From positions 1 to 36,245 of the IMG/VR virus record IMGVR_UViG_3300037502_001522: a DNA stretch of 36,245 bases; one strand, written 5' to 3'. Of the stretch, positions 27,850 to 36,108 are shown one piece after another (the stretch's first letter is position 1; each line of letters starts with the position of its first letter). The position numbers and the translations under genes are program-made. The notes beneath the pieces are model-generated. The model was not told the origin of the DNA. It saw only the letters and a list, made by a program, of their open reading frames with translations, and made no database searches. This stretch comes from a virus.

Positions 27850-28962
27850 ATGGCTTTAGGATATTGTCCCGCAATGCTTATGCACATGAAATTTGTGATA
27901 GGCGAAAACGCTCCCGAGCATAAAGTTACTCCGAGCGGTTTATTACGTGCTACCTTGGAAAAAGGCGCACAAGCAACCCCAATTCAAGACGCTTTGTCTT
28001 TGGCAAACACAGCAGGCCACATTAAGGACCTGCGCTTGAAGTATTACAACAGAACCGTTCCTGCTCAAATGTCAACAAGCGACAACTGCGATGTTGATTT
28101 AGTACAGGCATACGATGAAGTTACCATCGACACAACTTCAATTGTGAAGTTTGGTTTGCACTTTGATGATGCTACAATTGCACGTTACTGCGATGAAGCA
28201 TCTGCAACCGTTCAAATCGGTTCAGCACCAACACCATTTATGCAAGAACACCTTGCAGGGTTAATGGCCGCAATGAATGGATTTGTTGGTAAAATCGACC
28301 AAACTTTGTTAGGTCAAGTAGTATGGGGAACTAATGCCGTAACAGGCAACAACTCTTCTGTTACCGTTAACTTTAACGATGACAACACCATTAACTTATT
28401 TAACGAGGGATGGACAAAGGTGCTATCCGATTATGCCGTTAACGAGGGAATGGGTAAGCCAATCGTAATTGGTAGCGGACTTGTAAATAGCGCAATGATA
28501 CAAGCAGCAAACGGTGCAATGACACAGTATGCTCAATTGAACAACAACGCTGCCGCAGGTAACATTGAGTGGTATCATGATCTTTATGCTGCATCATCAT
28601 GGGGTTCAAATCAATTCGGAGTATTCCAACCAGGTACTTTCGGACTTGTTGAACTTGACCGTTACAGAGGTTTCCGTGCAAAGAAATTAGGCACATCAAC
28701 TTTCTGGAACATGGCTGTTCCTTTGAACTTGCCGGGTGCTGATGGCATGTTAGGTATGCTTAACATCGACTTCCAATTAAAAGAAATCGATTGCCCACAA
28801 GAAACAACCGTTGGTTACGAAGAAACTACGCTTGGCGCAGGTTACTCATTAATTATGAGCAAACGCTTTGCTTTGTGGCAAGTACCATCGGATGCTTACC
28901 AATCAACTGACCGTTTAACAGGTAACAATGGGTCTTTACGTTACACCGCAACTAACTTATAA
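27850..28962 (+). CDS. Major capsid protein
   Basis: 370 aa. Compact alpha-beta composition, with KFGLHFDDATIARYCDEASA, a domain around MNGFVGKIDQTLLGQVVWGT and a C-terminal beta part ending GNNGSLRYTATNL. Size, location after the scaffold and the well-biased coding sequence (frequent 'preferred' codons compared with neighbours) point to the HK97-fold major capsid protein, in a Bacteroidetes-phage type not recognised by a named family. Confidence 0.75.
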   Translation: MALGYCPAMLMHMKFVIGENAPEHKVTPSGLLRATLEKGAQATPIQDALSLANTAGHIKDLRLKYYNRTVPAQMSTSDNCDVDLVQAYDEVTIDTTSIVKFGLHFDDATIARYCDEASATVQIGSAPTPFMQEHLAGLMAAMNGFVGKIDQTLLGQVVWGTNAVTGNNSSVTVNFNDDNTINLFNEGWTKVLSDYAVNEGMGKPIVIGSGLVNSAMIQAANGAMTQYAQLNNNAAAGNIEWYHDLYAASSWGSNQFGVFQPGTFGLVELDRYRGFRAKKLGTSTFWNMAVPLNLPGADGMLGMLNIDFQLKEIDCPQETTVGYEETTLGAGYSLIMSKRFALWQVPSDAYQSTDRLTGNNGSLRYTATNL

Positions 28963-28966
28963 TTGA

Positions 28967-29977
28967 ATGAGTTGCTTTGATGGAATTGTAAAACTTAAGG
29001 GTTGCTCAATTACAGAAGTGCCGCAGGCTGTTTATTCTTTGAACAGCCTGCCCGGCATTTCATTAAAATCATTTGAGCAAGTAGCGAATAGTGAGCAAGT
29101 AAATTATATTGGCGTATGGAATGCCATCAATGAGCGTGCCGAAGCACGTATTAAAAACCAAATCATTTCTGCAATGTCAACACGTTATGATATTAAACGT
29201 GTGCGTAGAACGGTATCGGTTACAGGCACTCCCGAAACGAATGCCATAAGTGATGATGTTTACAAGGGCATATTGTTTATGCAAGCATGGTCATTGAATG
29301 AGAATTGGGTTATTAGTCCATTTCAAACATTGCAAGTTGATAGAATATCATTTTACAAATCGGCCACAAACACGGCCACAACTGTTGATATTGAATTTAT
29401 CAACTACTTAACAAAGGAAGTATTATTCACAAAGACCTTAACAATGGCTGACTTGTCATTGGGTTGGAATGAAATCACTATATTAAAAGAATTTAATTGC
29501 GCTTTGCTTGGTATTGCGTTCACAGACACGGATATCAATGGAGTAAGCTACTTGACAACGGATGTCAATGCTAACTTTCAATCATGTTTTTATGATTGCT
29601 ATGGGTTAGATGAATGCGGTTACATTTACGGCTTTGCAGAAAGCAACGGCAATTACGTTCAAAACAACACCATTAATAGTTTACGTGCAACGGTAACACT
29701 CGGTTGCTCATATAACGCTGCTGTATGCAACAATAGACTATTATTTGCCGAAGCATATTGGTATCTATTAGGCATTGAATTTTTAGAAGAACGACTTTAC
29801 TCCGAGCGCGTGAACTTTTATACATCAATCAAACGTGAAGAAGCCAAGGAGTTAATCAATCTTTATAATGTACGTTATGAGGAAGCATTGAAGAACGCAT
29901 TAGGTGGCTTAAAGTTTGAGTGTGATGCGTGTTTGGAGTGCAACAGTTTAGTGCAAGTATTTAGTCAAATACCTTAA
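28967..29977 (+). CDS. Head-tail connector or virion protein (336 aa)
   Basis: MSCFDGIVKLKGCSITEVPQ, then a beta domain around residue 110-190, and the helical C terminus YWYLLGIEFLEERLYSERVN. Cysteines cluster at C-F-Y-D-C-Y-G-L-D-E-C-G and C-D-A-C-L-E-C. Position between capsid and neck genes supports a connector role. No family is recognised. Confidence 0.55.
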   Translation: MSCFDGIVKLKGCSITEVPQAVYSLNSLPGISLKSFEQVANSEQVNYIGVWNAINERAEARIKNQIISAMSTRYDIKRVRRTVSVTGTPETNAISDDVYKGILFMQAWSLNENWVISPFQTLQVDRISFYKSATNTATTVDIEFINYLTKEVLFTKTLTMADLSLGWNEITILKEFNCALLGIAFTDTDINGVSYLTTDVNANFQSCFYDCYGLDECGYIYGFAESNGNYVQNNTINSLRATVTLGCSYNAAVCNNRLLFAEAYWYLLGIEFLEERLYSERVNFYTSIKREEAKELINLYNVRYEEALKNALGGLKFECDACLECNSLVQVFSQIP

Positions 29978-30429
29978 TGGAGATAACAAGCAACATACCA
30001 TTCGTAATTGGCACGATATTATCAAAGTTTCGTGAGTTGGATAACCCCGAAACAATATCACGTGCTGCTGCATTGGCTGTATTGCCCGAGTTAAGAAATC
30101 GCATACATGTTGAGGGATTGAACAGCAAGGGTGCAAAGATTGGCACTTATTCAAATTCATACATGCAAGTGCGTGAGCGTTACAATAGAACTGCCGATAA
30201 GAATGTTGTGGCATCATTGACACGTCAACTTGAAAACAATTACACATTGAAAGCGACTGAAAACGGTTACACAATTGATAATTTAGGCAACACAATAGAA
30301 GGAGATACTAAAACAAAAACAGATTATTTAGAAGAAAAATATGGCGATATTTGGTTGCTTACCGAAAAGGAGCAAGAGATAACACGTATAGTGGCAGAAG
30401 AAACTGCAATAGCATTGATAAAATCATAA
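29977..30429 (+). CDS. Neck / tail-completion protein (HK97 gp10-like)
   Basis: 150 aa with RAAALAVLPELRNRIHVEGL, SKGAKIGTYSNSYMQVRERY and a C-terminal helix EQEITRIVAEETAIALIK. The central 'R-I-H-x-E-G-x-x-S-x-G-x-x-I-G-x-Y-S' motif is characteristic of virion morphogenesis/HK97 gp10-type neck proteins in Bacteroidetes phages. It overlaps both neighbours by one base (TAATG). Confidence 0.7.
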   Translation: MEITSNIPFVIGTILSKFRELDNPETISRAAALAVLPELRNRIHVEGLNSKGAKIGTYSNSYMQVRERYNRTADKNVVASLTRQLENNYTLKATENGYTIDNLGNTIEGDTKTKTDYLEEKYGDIWLLTEKEQEITRIVAEETAIALIKS

Positions 30430-30980
30430 TGAATAATAAAGCAATCATAACCGAAATTGATAAGGCACTTGTTGCAGCTATTCAAATTGAGAATAGAAAG
30501 GCATTCGGCATGGCTGACTTTTATTATGATGGCGATAAAAAATACCCTGGCATTATCGATGGCGAAAACATCATAAATCCATTCTTACAAGACCAATTTA
30601 AAATCAGTTGGTATCATAGAACCTCATCAAGTAGCTTCAATGCAATGGAGTTTGATTACGGTAACAAAATGGACAAGGTAGAGGAAACAACACCTGTTCA
30701 ATTAATAATATTCACACGTGCATTAATCAACTTTGAAACAATCAAAGACTGGTTTGTATCCGCGCTTCCAAGTGTAATGAGTAAAGCAATATGTGAGAGT
30801 TTGCAGATATTCGGTTGCACTATCGAGGTAACAAGTACAGAGATGAACAGCAATGTTGTATTCAAAGAAGAATGCACGGATGCCCAAGTGAGAGTTGGGG
30901 GTCAATATGGACTGATTGCAGTCCGATACACAATCAAATCAACATATCGTAGAGGTTGTCAAACTTTTTGCGATTGTTAA
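30429..30980 (+). CDS. Tail terminator-like protein (183 aa)
   Basis: Chosen start ATG 30429 overlaps the previous stop; the longer frame from 30351 lies in the neck gene. MNNKAIITEIDKALVAAIQI, PVQLIIFTRALINFETIKDW and a C-terminal beta strand RYTIKSTYRRGCQTFC. Location right after the neck protein and before the tail tube suggests the tail terminator/joining protein. Weak in sequence, moderate in context. Confidence 0.5.
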   Translation: MNNKAIITEIDKALVAAIQIENRKAFGMADFYYDGDKKYPGIIDGENIINPFLQDQFKISWYHRTSSSSFNAMEFDYGNKMDKVEETTPVQLIIFTRALINFETIKDWFVSALPSVMSKAICESLQIFGCTIEVTSTEMNSNVVFKEECTDAQVRVGGQYGLIAVRYTIKSTYRRGCQTFCDC

Positions 30981-30999
30981 AACTAAAAATTAATTAACT

Positions 31000-31542
31000 A
31001 TGGCTTACTATCCATCAGGTTGCGATACAAGCATCGCAGACCATATATGCGGAACGTGTGGCGTTGAATTATCGCGCGTTCGTTCGGTTGCATTCGTTAA
31101 TAAGCAATACTATCCAACATTGATAACAGACCTTGAGGATGTTGCATTGTGGAATGCCGGTATTGCTTCGGGCGATATTTACATTTACCCAGAGGTTCAA
31201 GGCGAATTCGATGGTGGAACACCAAACATGGGGCAAGGGTATGGCGATACAGAGGAGCAGCTAAACAGCTACACTTTTATGTTGACATTCAAAGACCCTA
31301 ACTATGTTGGTAATCAACCACACGCAAACACGATTAAGAACACACGCAACTTTCACGTAGCGTTTAGAAGCGAAACCGTGCTTGCAATCAGTGATGAACC
31401 TTGCACTATTGTGCCTAAAAACCCAATCGCAAATGATTTGAAATTGGAGCGTACATGGGATTACGAAGTTAAGTGGACAAGCGAAAACTTCCCTGCTGAA
31501 GTTGACTCACCATCAAGTGTGTTTACTTGTTATGTTCCCTAA
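31000..31542 (+). CDS. Tail tube-like protein A
   Basis: 180 aa: MAYYPSGCDTSIADHICGTC, VELSRVRSVAFVNKQYYP, then FMLTFKDPNYVGNQPHANTI and NTRNFHVAFRSETVLAI. The paralogue at 31591-32184 shares the N-terminal MAYYPSxC, the GRVRxVA segment, the YxDPxYxGN motif and the SRNxxxAFxxET motif. A major tail protein is likely from position (after neck and terminator) and size. Cysteines in the first 22 residues are conserved in type. Confidence 0.65.
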   Translation: MAYYPSGCDTSIADHICGTCGVELSRVRSVAFVNKQYYPTLITDLEDVALWNAGIASGDIYIYPEVQGEFDGGTPNMGQGYGDTEEQLNSYTFMLTFKDPNYVGNQPHANTIKNTRNFHVAFRSETVLAISDEPCTIVPKNPIANDLKLERTWDYEVKWTSENFPAEVDSPSSVFTCYVP

Positions 31543-31547
31543 CTAAC

Positions 31548-31576
31548 ATGATTGAAACCCCGTAAGGTTTCATCAT
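31548..31576 (+). other. Hairpin between the two tail-tube genes
   Basis: ATGA-T-TGAAACC (31548-31559) pairs with GGTTTCA-TCAT (31566-31576) around a 6-nt loop (CCGTAA), 11 bp with one bulged T. No T-run follows (TAATTTAAC), so this is not a good intrinsic terminator; it could stabilise or process mRNA, setting the ratio of the two proteins. Confidence 0.5.
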
Positions 31577-31590
31577 TAATTTAACAAACA

Positions 31591-32184
31591 ATGGCATACT
31601 ATCCAAGTAACTGCAACGAAATACCAACGCATCAATCATGCACATGCGAGGCCGAAATGGGGCGCGTGCGTGGTGTTGCTTTGATACACAAATCATTTTA
31701 TAATCAAGTTGCAATTGACCCAGAAAATCCTGTTGTTTGGCAGGCGGGTGTCAACTTGGGCATGATTGTGTTGTTGCCCGAAACCAATGGCGAATACAAT
31801 GCCGATCCGATAAATGGCCGTGGATTTGGGTATAGTGAAGAAACACTTGTGGCTTTGAAGCATGTTGTAACCTATCAAGACCCTGACTTTTATGGCAATA
31901 TAAATCATTATAATGCGATAAATGGCAGTAGAAATTACTACATGGCATTTACCACAGAAACATTAGTACATTTAGCACAAAGACCTTGTAATTTAACGGT
32001 TAATATGCCGATAAAAAACAGTTTAAAAGATGATATTTTGTACACAATAACGGCATCATGGACACATGATTTGATGCCAGAACAATATTTGAAACCCGAT
32101 AATGTGTTTGTTTGCAACATCAGCACAAATGTTTACGGTGCTTCATTTGACAATAGCTTTGATGACTCATTTGATATTCCTTAA
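31591..32184 (+). CDS. Tail tube-like protein B (paralogue of A)
   Basis: 197 aa: MAYYPSNCNEIPTHQSCTCE, MGRVRGVALIHKSFYNQVAI, GYSEETLVALKHVVTYQDPD and SRNYYMAFTTETLVHLAQRP. Clear similarity to protein A along the whole length. It has an extra C-terminal tail, FDNSFDDSFDIP, a short tandem repeat of N/D-S-F-D. Two tube paralogues could be a major and a minor tube protein or a tube and a terminal decoration. Confidence 0.65.
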   Translation: MAYYPSNCNEIPTHQSCTCEAEMGRVRGVALIHKSFYNQVAIDPENPVVWQAGVNLGMIVLLPETNGEYNADPINGRGFGYSEETLVALKHVVTYQDPDFYGNINHYNAINGSRNYYMAFTTETLVHLAQRPCNLTVNMPIKNSLKDDILYTITASWTHDLMPEQYLKPDNVFVCNISTNVYGASFDNSFDDSFDIP

Positions 32185-32186
32185 TT

Positions 32187-33905
32187 ATGGCGCAAAAGAA
32201 CAGGGCGCAAATGCTCATAGATATTACAAGTAACATTTTCAATAATGTTATTAATTATATCACAGGCCAAAACGCGCAGGATAGATTTGTAAACCTACTT
32301 GATTCATCACCGAATATTATATCCGATAAAGACCAAGCGAATGGTTATGTTGGACTTGATGGCAACGGTGCAATGTTTTCCTCTTATTACAACGAGAATA
32401 TATCACGTGCTGATTTGGTTACTTTGTTGACCACTAACACCGCAATTGGGTACAAATTATATCAAGTAAACGATGCCGTTGGTGCTACTAAAATATTGTT
32501 AGTAATTGCCGATAGTAACATCACACTTTACCCATTTGCCATTGACTTGACAACGGCCGAGATTGGTACATACAACATCAACACAGACACGTTCACGGTG
32601 TTGGCAGGTAGTGGGAATGCTTCGATAATAAGCACAACCGTAACAGGTTTGCAAGGGTTACAAACCACCTCATCGTTAAGCACTACAACATTGTACAACG
32701 TGACAGATGCGGTAGGCAACACACTTATTTTGCAAGTGTATGCCATAGCTAATAATACTAATGTTGTGTATGCAATCGATGTGGCTTCGGGTACAATAGG
32801 CACTTACAACATCACAACCGATACATTTACCGCTACAACTTCCACCCCCGACCTGCAACAAGTAACGGATGTTGGATTTACAACAAATAATAGGTTATTA
32901 TCGGATGATGGGGCGGGGAATTATACTGAAGTAGGCAACGGTTATGTATTAATAGCAACAGGCAACACTGGTGATGTGCAAATTAATGCATCGCAAGTTA
33001 CCGCAAGTTATACCGCACAACTACCCGACAAGGCAACAAGTCCGCAAACCTTTGCGATGTTGAGTGATTTGACAGGGTTGGGCGGCATCACAAAATCAAC
33101 CGCAGCGGGTACGGACACGTACACAACAACAATAGTAGGTGTTACAGGGTATGTTGATGGGGATACTTACTTAATAAGATTTACAAACGGCAACACAACA
33201 GGCGCAACGCTGAATATTAACGATGGGACTTCGTTCCTTGGCGCAAAAACACTATACAGAAATAACGATGGCGCAATAATAGGCGGTGACATTTGGGCGG
33301 GTGCTGAAATGCTTTGCGTTTTTAACTCGTTTTTAAACGGGTTTCAATGTATCGGTACAAGTCCGAATAGCTTGTTTGCGTATGTTGTAAACGCTGACTC
33401 GGTGACAATAAATAGAGGTCAACCTGTGTATGCTTTTGGTAGTACAGGCAACAGAATGAGCGTTAAGTTGGCAAACAACCAAAGTGATTTAACATCTGCT
33501 CAAACTTACGGCTTGGTATTTTCAACATCAATAGCAGCAGGACAAAAAGGTATCATCATTATTCAAGGTGTTTTGGATGGGTTAAATTTGGGCGGTACAT
33601 GGGCAGATGGCGACCCTGTTTATTTAGGAGCATCAGCAGGCGCAATAACCAAAACAAAGCCATACGCACCTGACCATTTAGTGTATTTGGGAGTTGTTGA
33701 ACGTGCAAACGCTGGCAACGGAATAATGTATGTTAGGGTTCAAAACGGCTACGAATTACAGGAATTGCACAACGTATCAGCGCAAACACCTGCCGATGGT
33801 GACACGCTTATTTACAATTCAACAAACGGATTGTGGGAGGCAAATTTTAACGAGGAATTACAATTAGTATTAACCGCATCTTTTAGATTTTTAACAGGAA
33901 ATTAA
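32187..33905 (+). CDS. Tail fibre / receptor-binding protein
   Basis: 572 aa, Thr/Asn/Gly-rich and beta-repetitive. Residues about 89-138 and 168-217 are an internal repeat (YxLYxVxDAVGxTxILxV... IDxxxxxIGTYNIxTDTFT). The C-terminal half (GQPVYAFGSTGNRMSVKLAN, DGDPVYLGASAGAITKTKP, LVYLGVVERANAGNGIMYVR) resembles the fibre domain that ends many Bacteroidetes phage tail fibres. Probably binds the host surface. Confidence 0.75.
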   Translation: MAQKNRAQMLIDITSNIFNNVINYITGQNAQDRFVNLLDSSPNIISDKDQANGYVGLDGNGAMFSSYYNENISRADLVTLLTTNTAIGYKLYQVNDAVGATKILLVIADSNITLYPFAIDLTTAEIGTYNINTDTFTVLAGSGNASIISTTVTGLQGLQTTSSLSTTTLYNVTDAVGNTLILQVYAIANNTNVVYAIDVASGTIGTYNITTDTFTATTSTPDLQQVTDVGFTTNNRLLSDDGAGNYTEVGNGYVLIATGNTGDVQINASQVTASYTAQLPDKATSPQTFAMLSDLTGLGGITKSTAAGTDTYTTTIVGVTGYVDGDTYLIRFTNGNTTGATLNINDGTSFLGAKTLYRNNDGAIIGGDIWAGAEMLCVFNSFLNGFQCIGTSPNSLFAYVVNADSVTINRGQPVYAFGSTGNRMSVKLANNQSDLTSAQTYGLVFSTSIAAGQKGIIIIQGVLDGLNLGGTWADGDPVYLGASAGAITKTKPYAPDHLVYLGVVERANAGNGIMYVRVQNGYELQELHNVSAQTPADGDTLIYNSTNGLWEANFNEELQLVLTASFRFLTGN

Positions 33906-33907
33906 TT

Positions 33908-34357
33908 ATGGGACTTAACAACAATCAAATACCGGTGTATGGTATCACACCGAAAACATCAGTTGGTACGATAGCCACAGGAACAACCCAAGGCACATTA
34001 GGAACAACAACCAACGCAGCAACCGTAGCAACAGCAGGCGCAAACGGTTGCATTATTGACGCGCTTGTAGCAAGTACAACATCATCAGCAGCAATAAATT
34101 TATTTGTGTCAATAGTTGATAGTGCAGGCACAGGGGTAAGACCATTGGGTATTGTTGCCGTTCCTGCGAATAGCGGTAACACATCGGGAAATTTAGCAGT
34201 CGATGTAATTAACGCAGCCGTATTAGTAGGTATGACCGTTGACCAAAACGGCAAGCGTATTATTAGATTAGGTGCAAACGAAACCTTGCGTGTAGCAATG
34301 GCAGGCGCAACACTTACAGGCATCGTTTACGTATCAGCACAATTTACTGACTTGTAG
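33908..34357 (+). CDS. Ala/Thr/Gly-rich virion protein (149 aa)
   Basis: A beta-sandwich-like protein: MGLNNNQIPVYGITPKTSVG, ASTTSSAAINLFVSIVDSAG and NGKRIIRLGANETLRVAM. It lies two bases after the fibre and overlaps the next gene by one base. Perhaps a fibre tip or head/tail decoration. No family is recognised. Confidence 0.55.
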   Translation: MGLNNNQIPVYGITPKTSVGTIATGTTQGTLGTTTNAATVATAGANGCIIDALVASTTSSAAINLFVSIVDSAGTGVRPLGIVAVPANSGNTSGNLAVDVINAAVLVGMTVDQNGKRIIRLGANETLRVAMAGATLTGIVYVSAQFTDL

Positions 34358-35208
34358 TGATTAAGACATCCGTAAATACAGGTGTGATGTCGAGCGGCAA
34401 GGTCGGTGTCAATCGTGGTGTGTTTATTTGTAAGAATATTTACAACCGCTATTCCGACCTTGATGCCAAGCAGTTTATGTACGCAAGTGGCATCAGCAAC
34501 AATCAAATCAAAGATGCTATTTACCGCTTGTGCATAGACCTTAAAATGGCGGGCATATTCACTAAATGCACGGCTATCTACCCATTCGTAGGTGGCACGG
34601 CAACAACACATAGGTTTAACTTGCGTGACCCTCGTGACCTTAACGCAGCTTTTAGGTTGCAGTTTTTTGGTGGCGGCACGCACTCGGCAAATGGCTATCA
34701 ACCTAACGGAACAAACGGTTATGCAGATACGTTTTTAGTGCCAAGCACATCTCAATCACTTAACTCAAATGGAATGGGTTGTTATATTGGTACTAATTTA
34801 AGTGAATTACAAAGTGAACCTGTTAATATGGGTGCATTTAATTCAGTTACACAAGCAAGCAGTATGGCTGTAAATAATACTGTTTTTGGAGGTCGTATGA
34901 ATGGAACATCATTAAGCGTTGCAAATACAGACAAAAGAGGTTTTTATTCAGCACAAAAAACATCAGCAACACAAACTGATTTTTACAAAAATGGAGTATC
35001 GGTTGTAGGTGGTAATAGTGGAGGAACTTTATCTGGGTTCAGTATTTATTTAGGCACATTAAACTTATCGGGTTCGCCATATTCATTAGCTTACGTAAGA
35101 AATGATTTTAGATTTGCTTTTATTTCAAGCGGACTAACTGCGTTTGAAAATTTAAATTTATACACTATCGTAAATAATTTCCAAGTAACGTTAAATCGAA
35201 ATGTTTAA
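34357..35208 (+). CDS. LamG/concanavalin-like tail protein (283 aa)
   Basis: Starts at GTG 34357 (TAGTG overlap). Residues 1-110 contain FTKCTAIYPFVGGTATTHRF, then a polar beta-rich region with YADTFLVPSTSQSLNSNGMG, and a C terminus TLSGFSIYLGTLNLSGSPYS resembling LamG-like carbohydrate-binding domains found at tail tips. It likely contributes to host-surface attachment. Confidence 0.6.
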   Translation: MIKTSVNTGVMSSGKVGVNRGVFICKNIYNRYSDLDAKQFMYASGISNNQIKDAIYRLCIDLKMAGIFTKCTAIYPFVGGTATTHRFNLRDPRDLNAAFRLQFFGGGTHSANGYQPNGTNGYADTFLVPSTSQSLNSNGMGCYIGTNLSELQSEPVNMGAFNSVTQASSMAVNNTVFGGRMNGTSLSVANTDKRGFYSAQKTSATQTDFYKNGVSVVGGNSGGTLSGFSIYLGTLNLSGSPYSLAYVRNDFRFAFISSGLTAFENLNLYTIVNNFQVTLNRNV

Positions 35209-35452
35209 ACTATCCGAAATATCACGTGAGCAGCACACGCAGTTTGTTGGGTTACTAACCGACAAAGAAAAAGATGCGTTAATAGGTCAACTATTTGCGC
35301 CCGATTGCTATTTCAATCCGTTGCAAGATGCCGACAATAATTGGTTTATTTCAGTTGAAGAAATCGACCTATGCGTTAACGATGAATTTATGTGGGTGAA
35401 AGACCTGACATTAATACCCTACAATCCTAAAATAGAAGAAACACTTATATGA
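35201..35452 (+). CDS. Hypothetical protein (83 aa)
   Basis: Acidic: MFKLSEISREQHTQFVGLLT, with FISVEEIDLCVNDEFMWVKD. It overlaps the LamG-like gene by 8 bp and the holin-like gene by 4 bp, so it is translated with them. A tail-fibre-associated or chaperone role is possible; no family is recognised. Confidence 0.6.
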   Translation: MFKLSEISREQHTQFVGLLTDKEKDALIGQLFAPDCYFNPLQDADNNWFISVEEIDLCVNDEFMWVKDLTLIPYNPKIEETLI

Positions 35453-35727
35453 ACCACGACATAGCGCAAGCGCACAGCACGATTACTGATTTATTTGGCG
35501 GAACTATATTAGGTGCTATACTGCAAGTGATGATAGGCACTACTACTTTATTTGTTGAACTTTATACAAGCGGAGTTGATATGGACGAATTTACTAAGTG
35601 GGCAATAAAAATAGGTTCGTTAATCGTGGTTATACTTGGTATTGTTAACGGTTGGCTTGCGTACAAGAAGAACAAGATTGAGTTACAAAGATTGGAGAAT
35701 GAGCAACGAGCTAATAGCAATCGTTAA
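35449..35727 (+). CDS. Holin-like membrane protein
   Basis: 92 aa. Two hydrophobic helices (GTILGAILQVMIGTTTLFVE, and WAIKIGSLIVVILGIVNGWL) and a charged, Lys/Glu/Arg tail (KKNKIELQRLENEQRANSNR), in the manner of class II holins. Position after virion genes and before the DUF5675 operon (across the ends) supports a lysis role. It overlaps the next gene by 29 bp. Confidence 0.6.
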   Translation: MNHDIAQAHSTITDLFGGTILGAILQVMIGTTTLFVELYTSGVDMDEFTKWAIKIGSLIVVILGIVNGWLAYKKNKIELQRLENEQRANSNR

Positions 35728-35848
35728 GCCATTCATTGCGGTTATCATTGTAGCCGTTGCCTTTGTAATCGTTATGCGAGCCGAGTATCGAAAGGCAGTA
35801 AAAACGGTGCTTGGGGCGGTGTTGGTTTGGTTAGGTTTGCGAGATTGA
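35699..35848 (+). CDS. Small single-helix membrane protein (49 aa)
   Basis: From ATG 35699: MSNELIAIVKPFIAVIIVAV, then AFVIVMRAEYRKAVKTVLGA and VLVWLGLRD. One clear transmembrane helix at residues 6-26, and a weakly hydrophobic C terminus. A longer frame from 35636 would read through the holin-like gene and is not credible. Possibly an antiholin or second holin subunit. Confidence 0.55.
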   Translation: MSNELIAIVKPFIAVIIVAVAFVIVMRAEYRKAVKTVLGAVLVWLGLRD

Positions 35849-35866
35849 ATTTAATTACTATCTTTG
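35836..35866 (+). promoter_or_regulatory. Promoter for the lysis-end operon
   Basis: TTTG at 35836-35839, a 19-bp spacer and TATCTTTG at 35859-35866, a full match to both consensus boxes. Transcription would start near 35873, giving a leader of about 17 nt (with AAAACCTATG) to ATG 35890. On a circular genome this transcript would run into the lysis genes 414-2512 and end at the terminator at 2561-2587. Confidence 0.7.
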
Positions 35867-35889
35867 CGGCAAACTAAAACAAAAAACCT

Positions 35890-36108
35890 ATGAGCCGAAA
35901 CCAAAGAAAATTATTTGAAGCGACCGTGTTTGCGGTCATTTCAATTGTGATGAACACAGCCGTGTTGCACGACATTAAAAACATTGCATTAGAGATTATC
36001 ACAATGGAAAGCCGAGTGCTTCAAGCGTTTGTGTGCTTTTCATTAAGTGCCGTGCTTGCTACGTTGCCGATTACATTATTCACTTGGTATAAAAGTATAA
36101 AGGGATGA
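35890..36108 (+). CDS. Small two-helix membrane protein (complete copy)
   Basis: 72 aa: MSRNQRKLFEATVFAVISIV then MNTAVLHDIKNIALEI and a second helix VLQAFVCFSLSAVLATLPIT. Two transmembrane helices (about residues 10-28 and 46-66) and a basic C terminus. The truncated copy at 3-185 matches it almost exactly. Holin-like by build; the family is not certain. ATGA overlap with the next gene. Confidence 0.7.
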   Translation: MSRNQRKLFEATVFAVISIVMNTAVLHDIKNIALEIITMESRVLQAFVCFSLSAVLATLPITLFTWYKSIKG

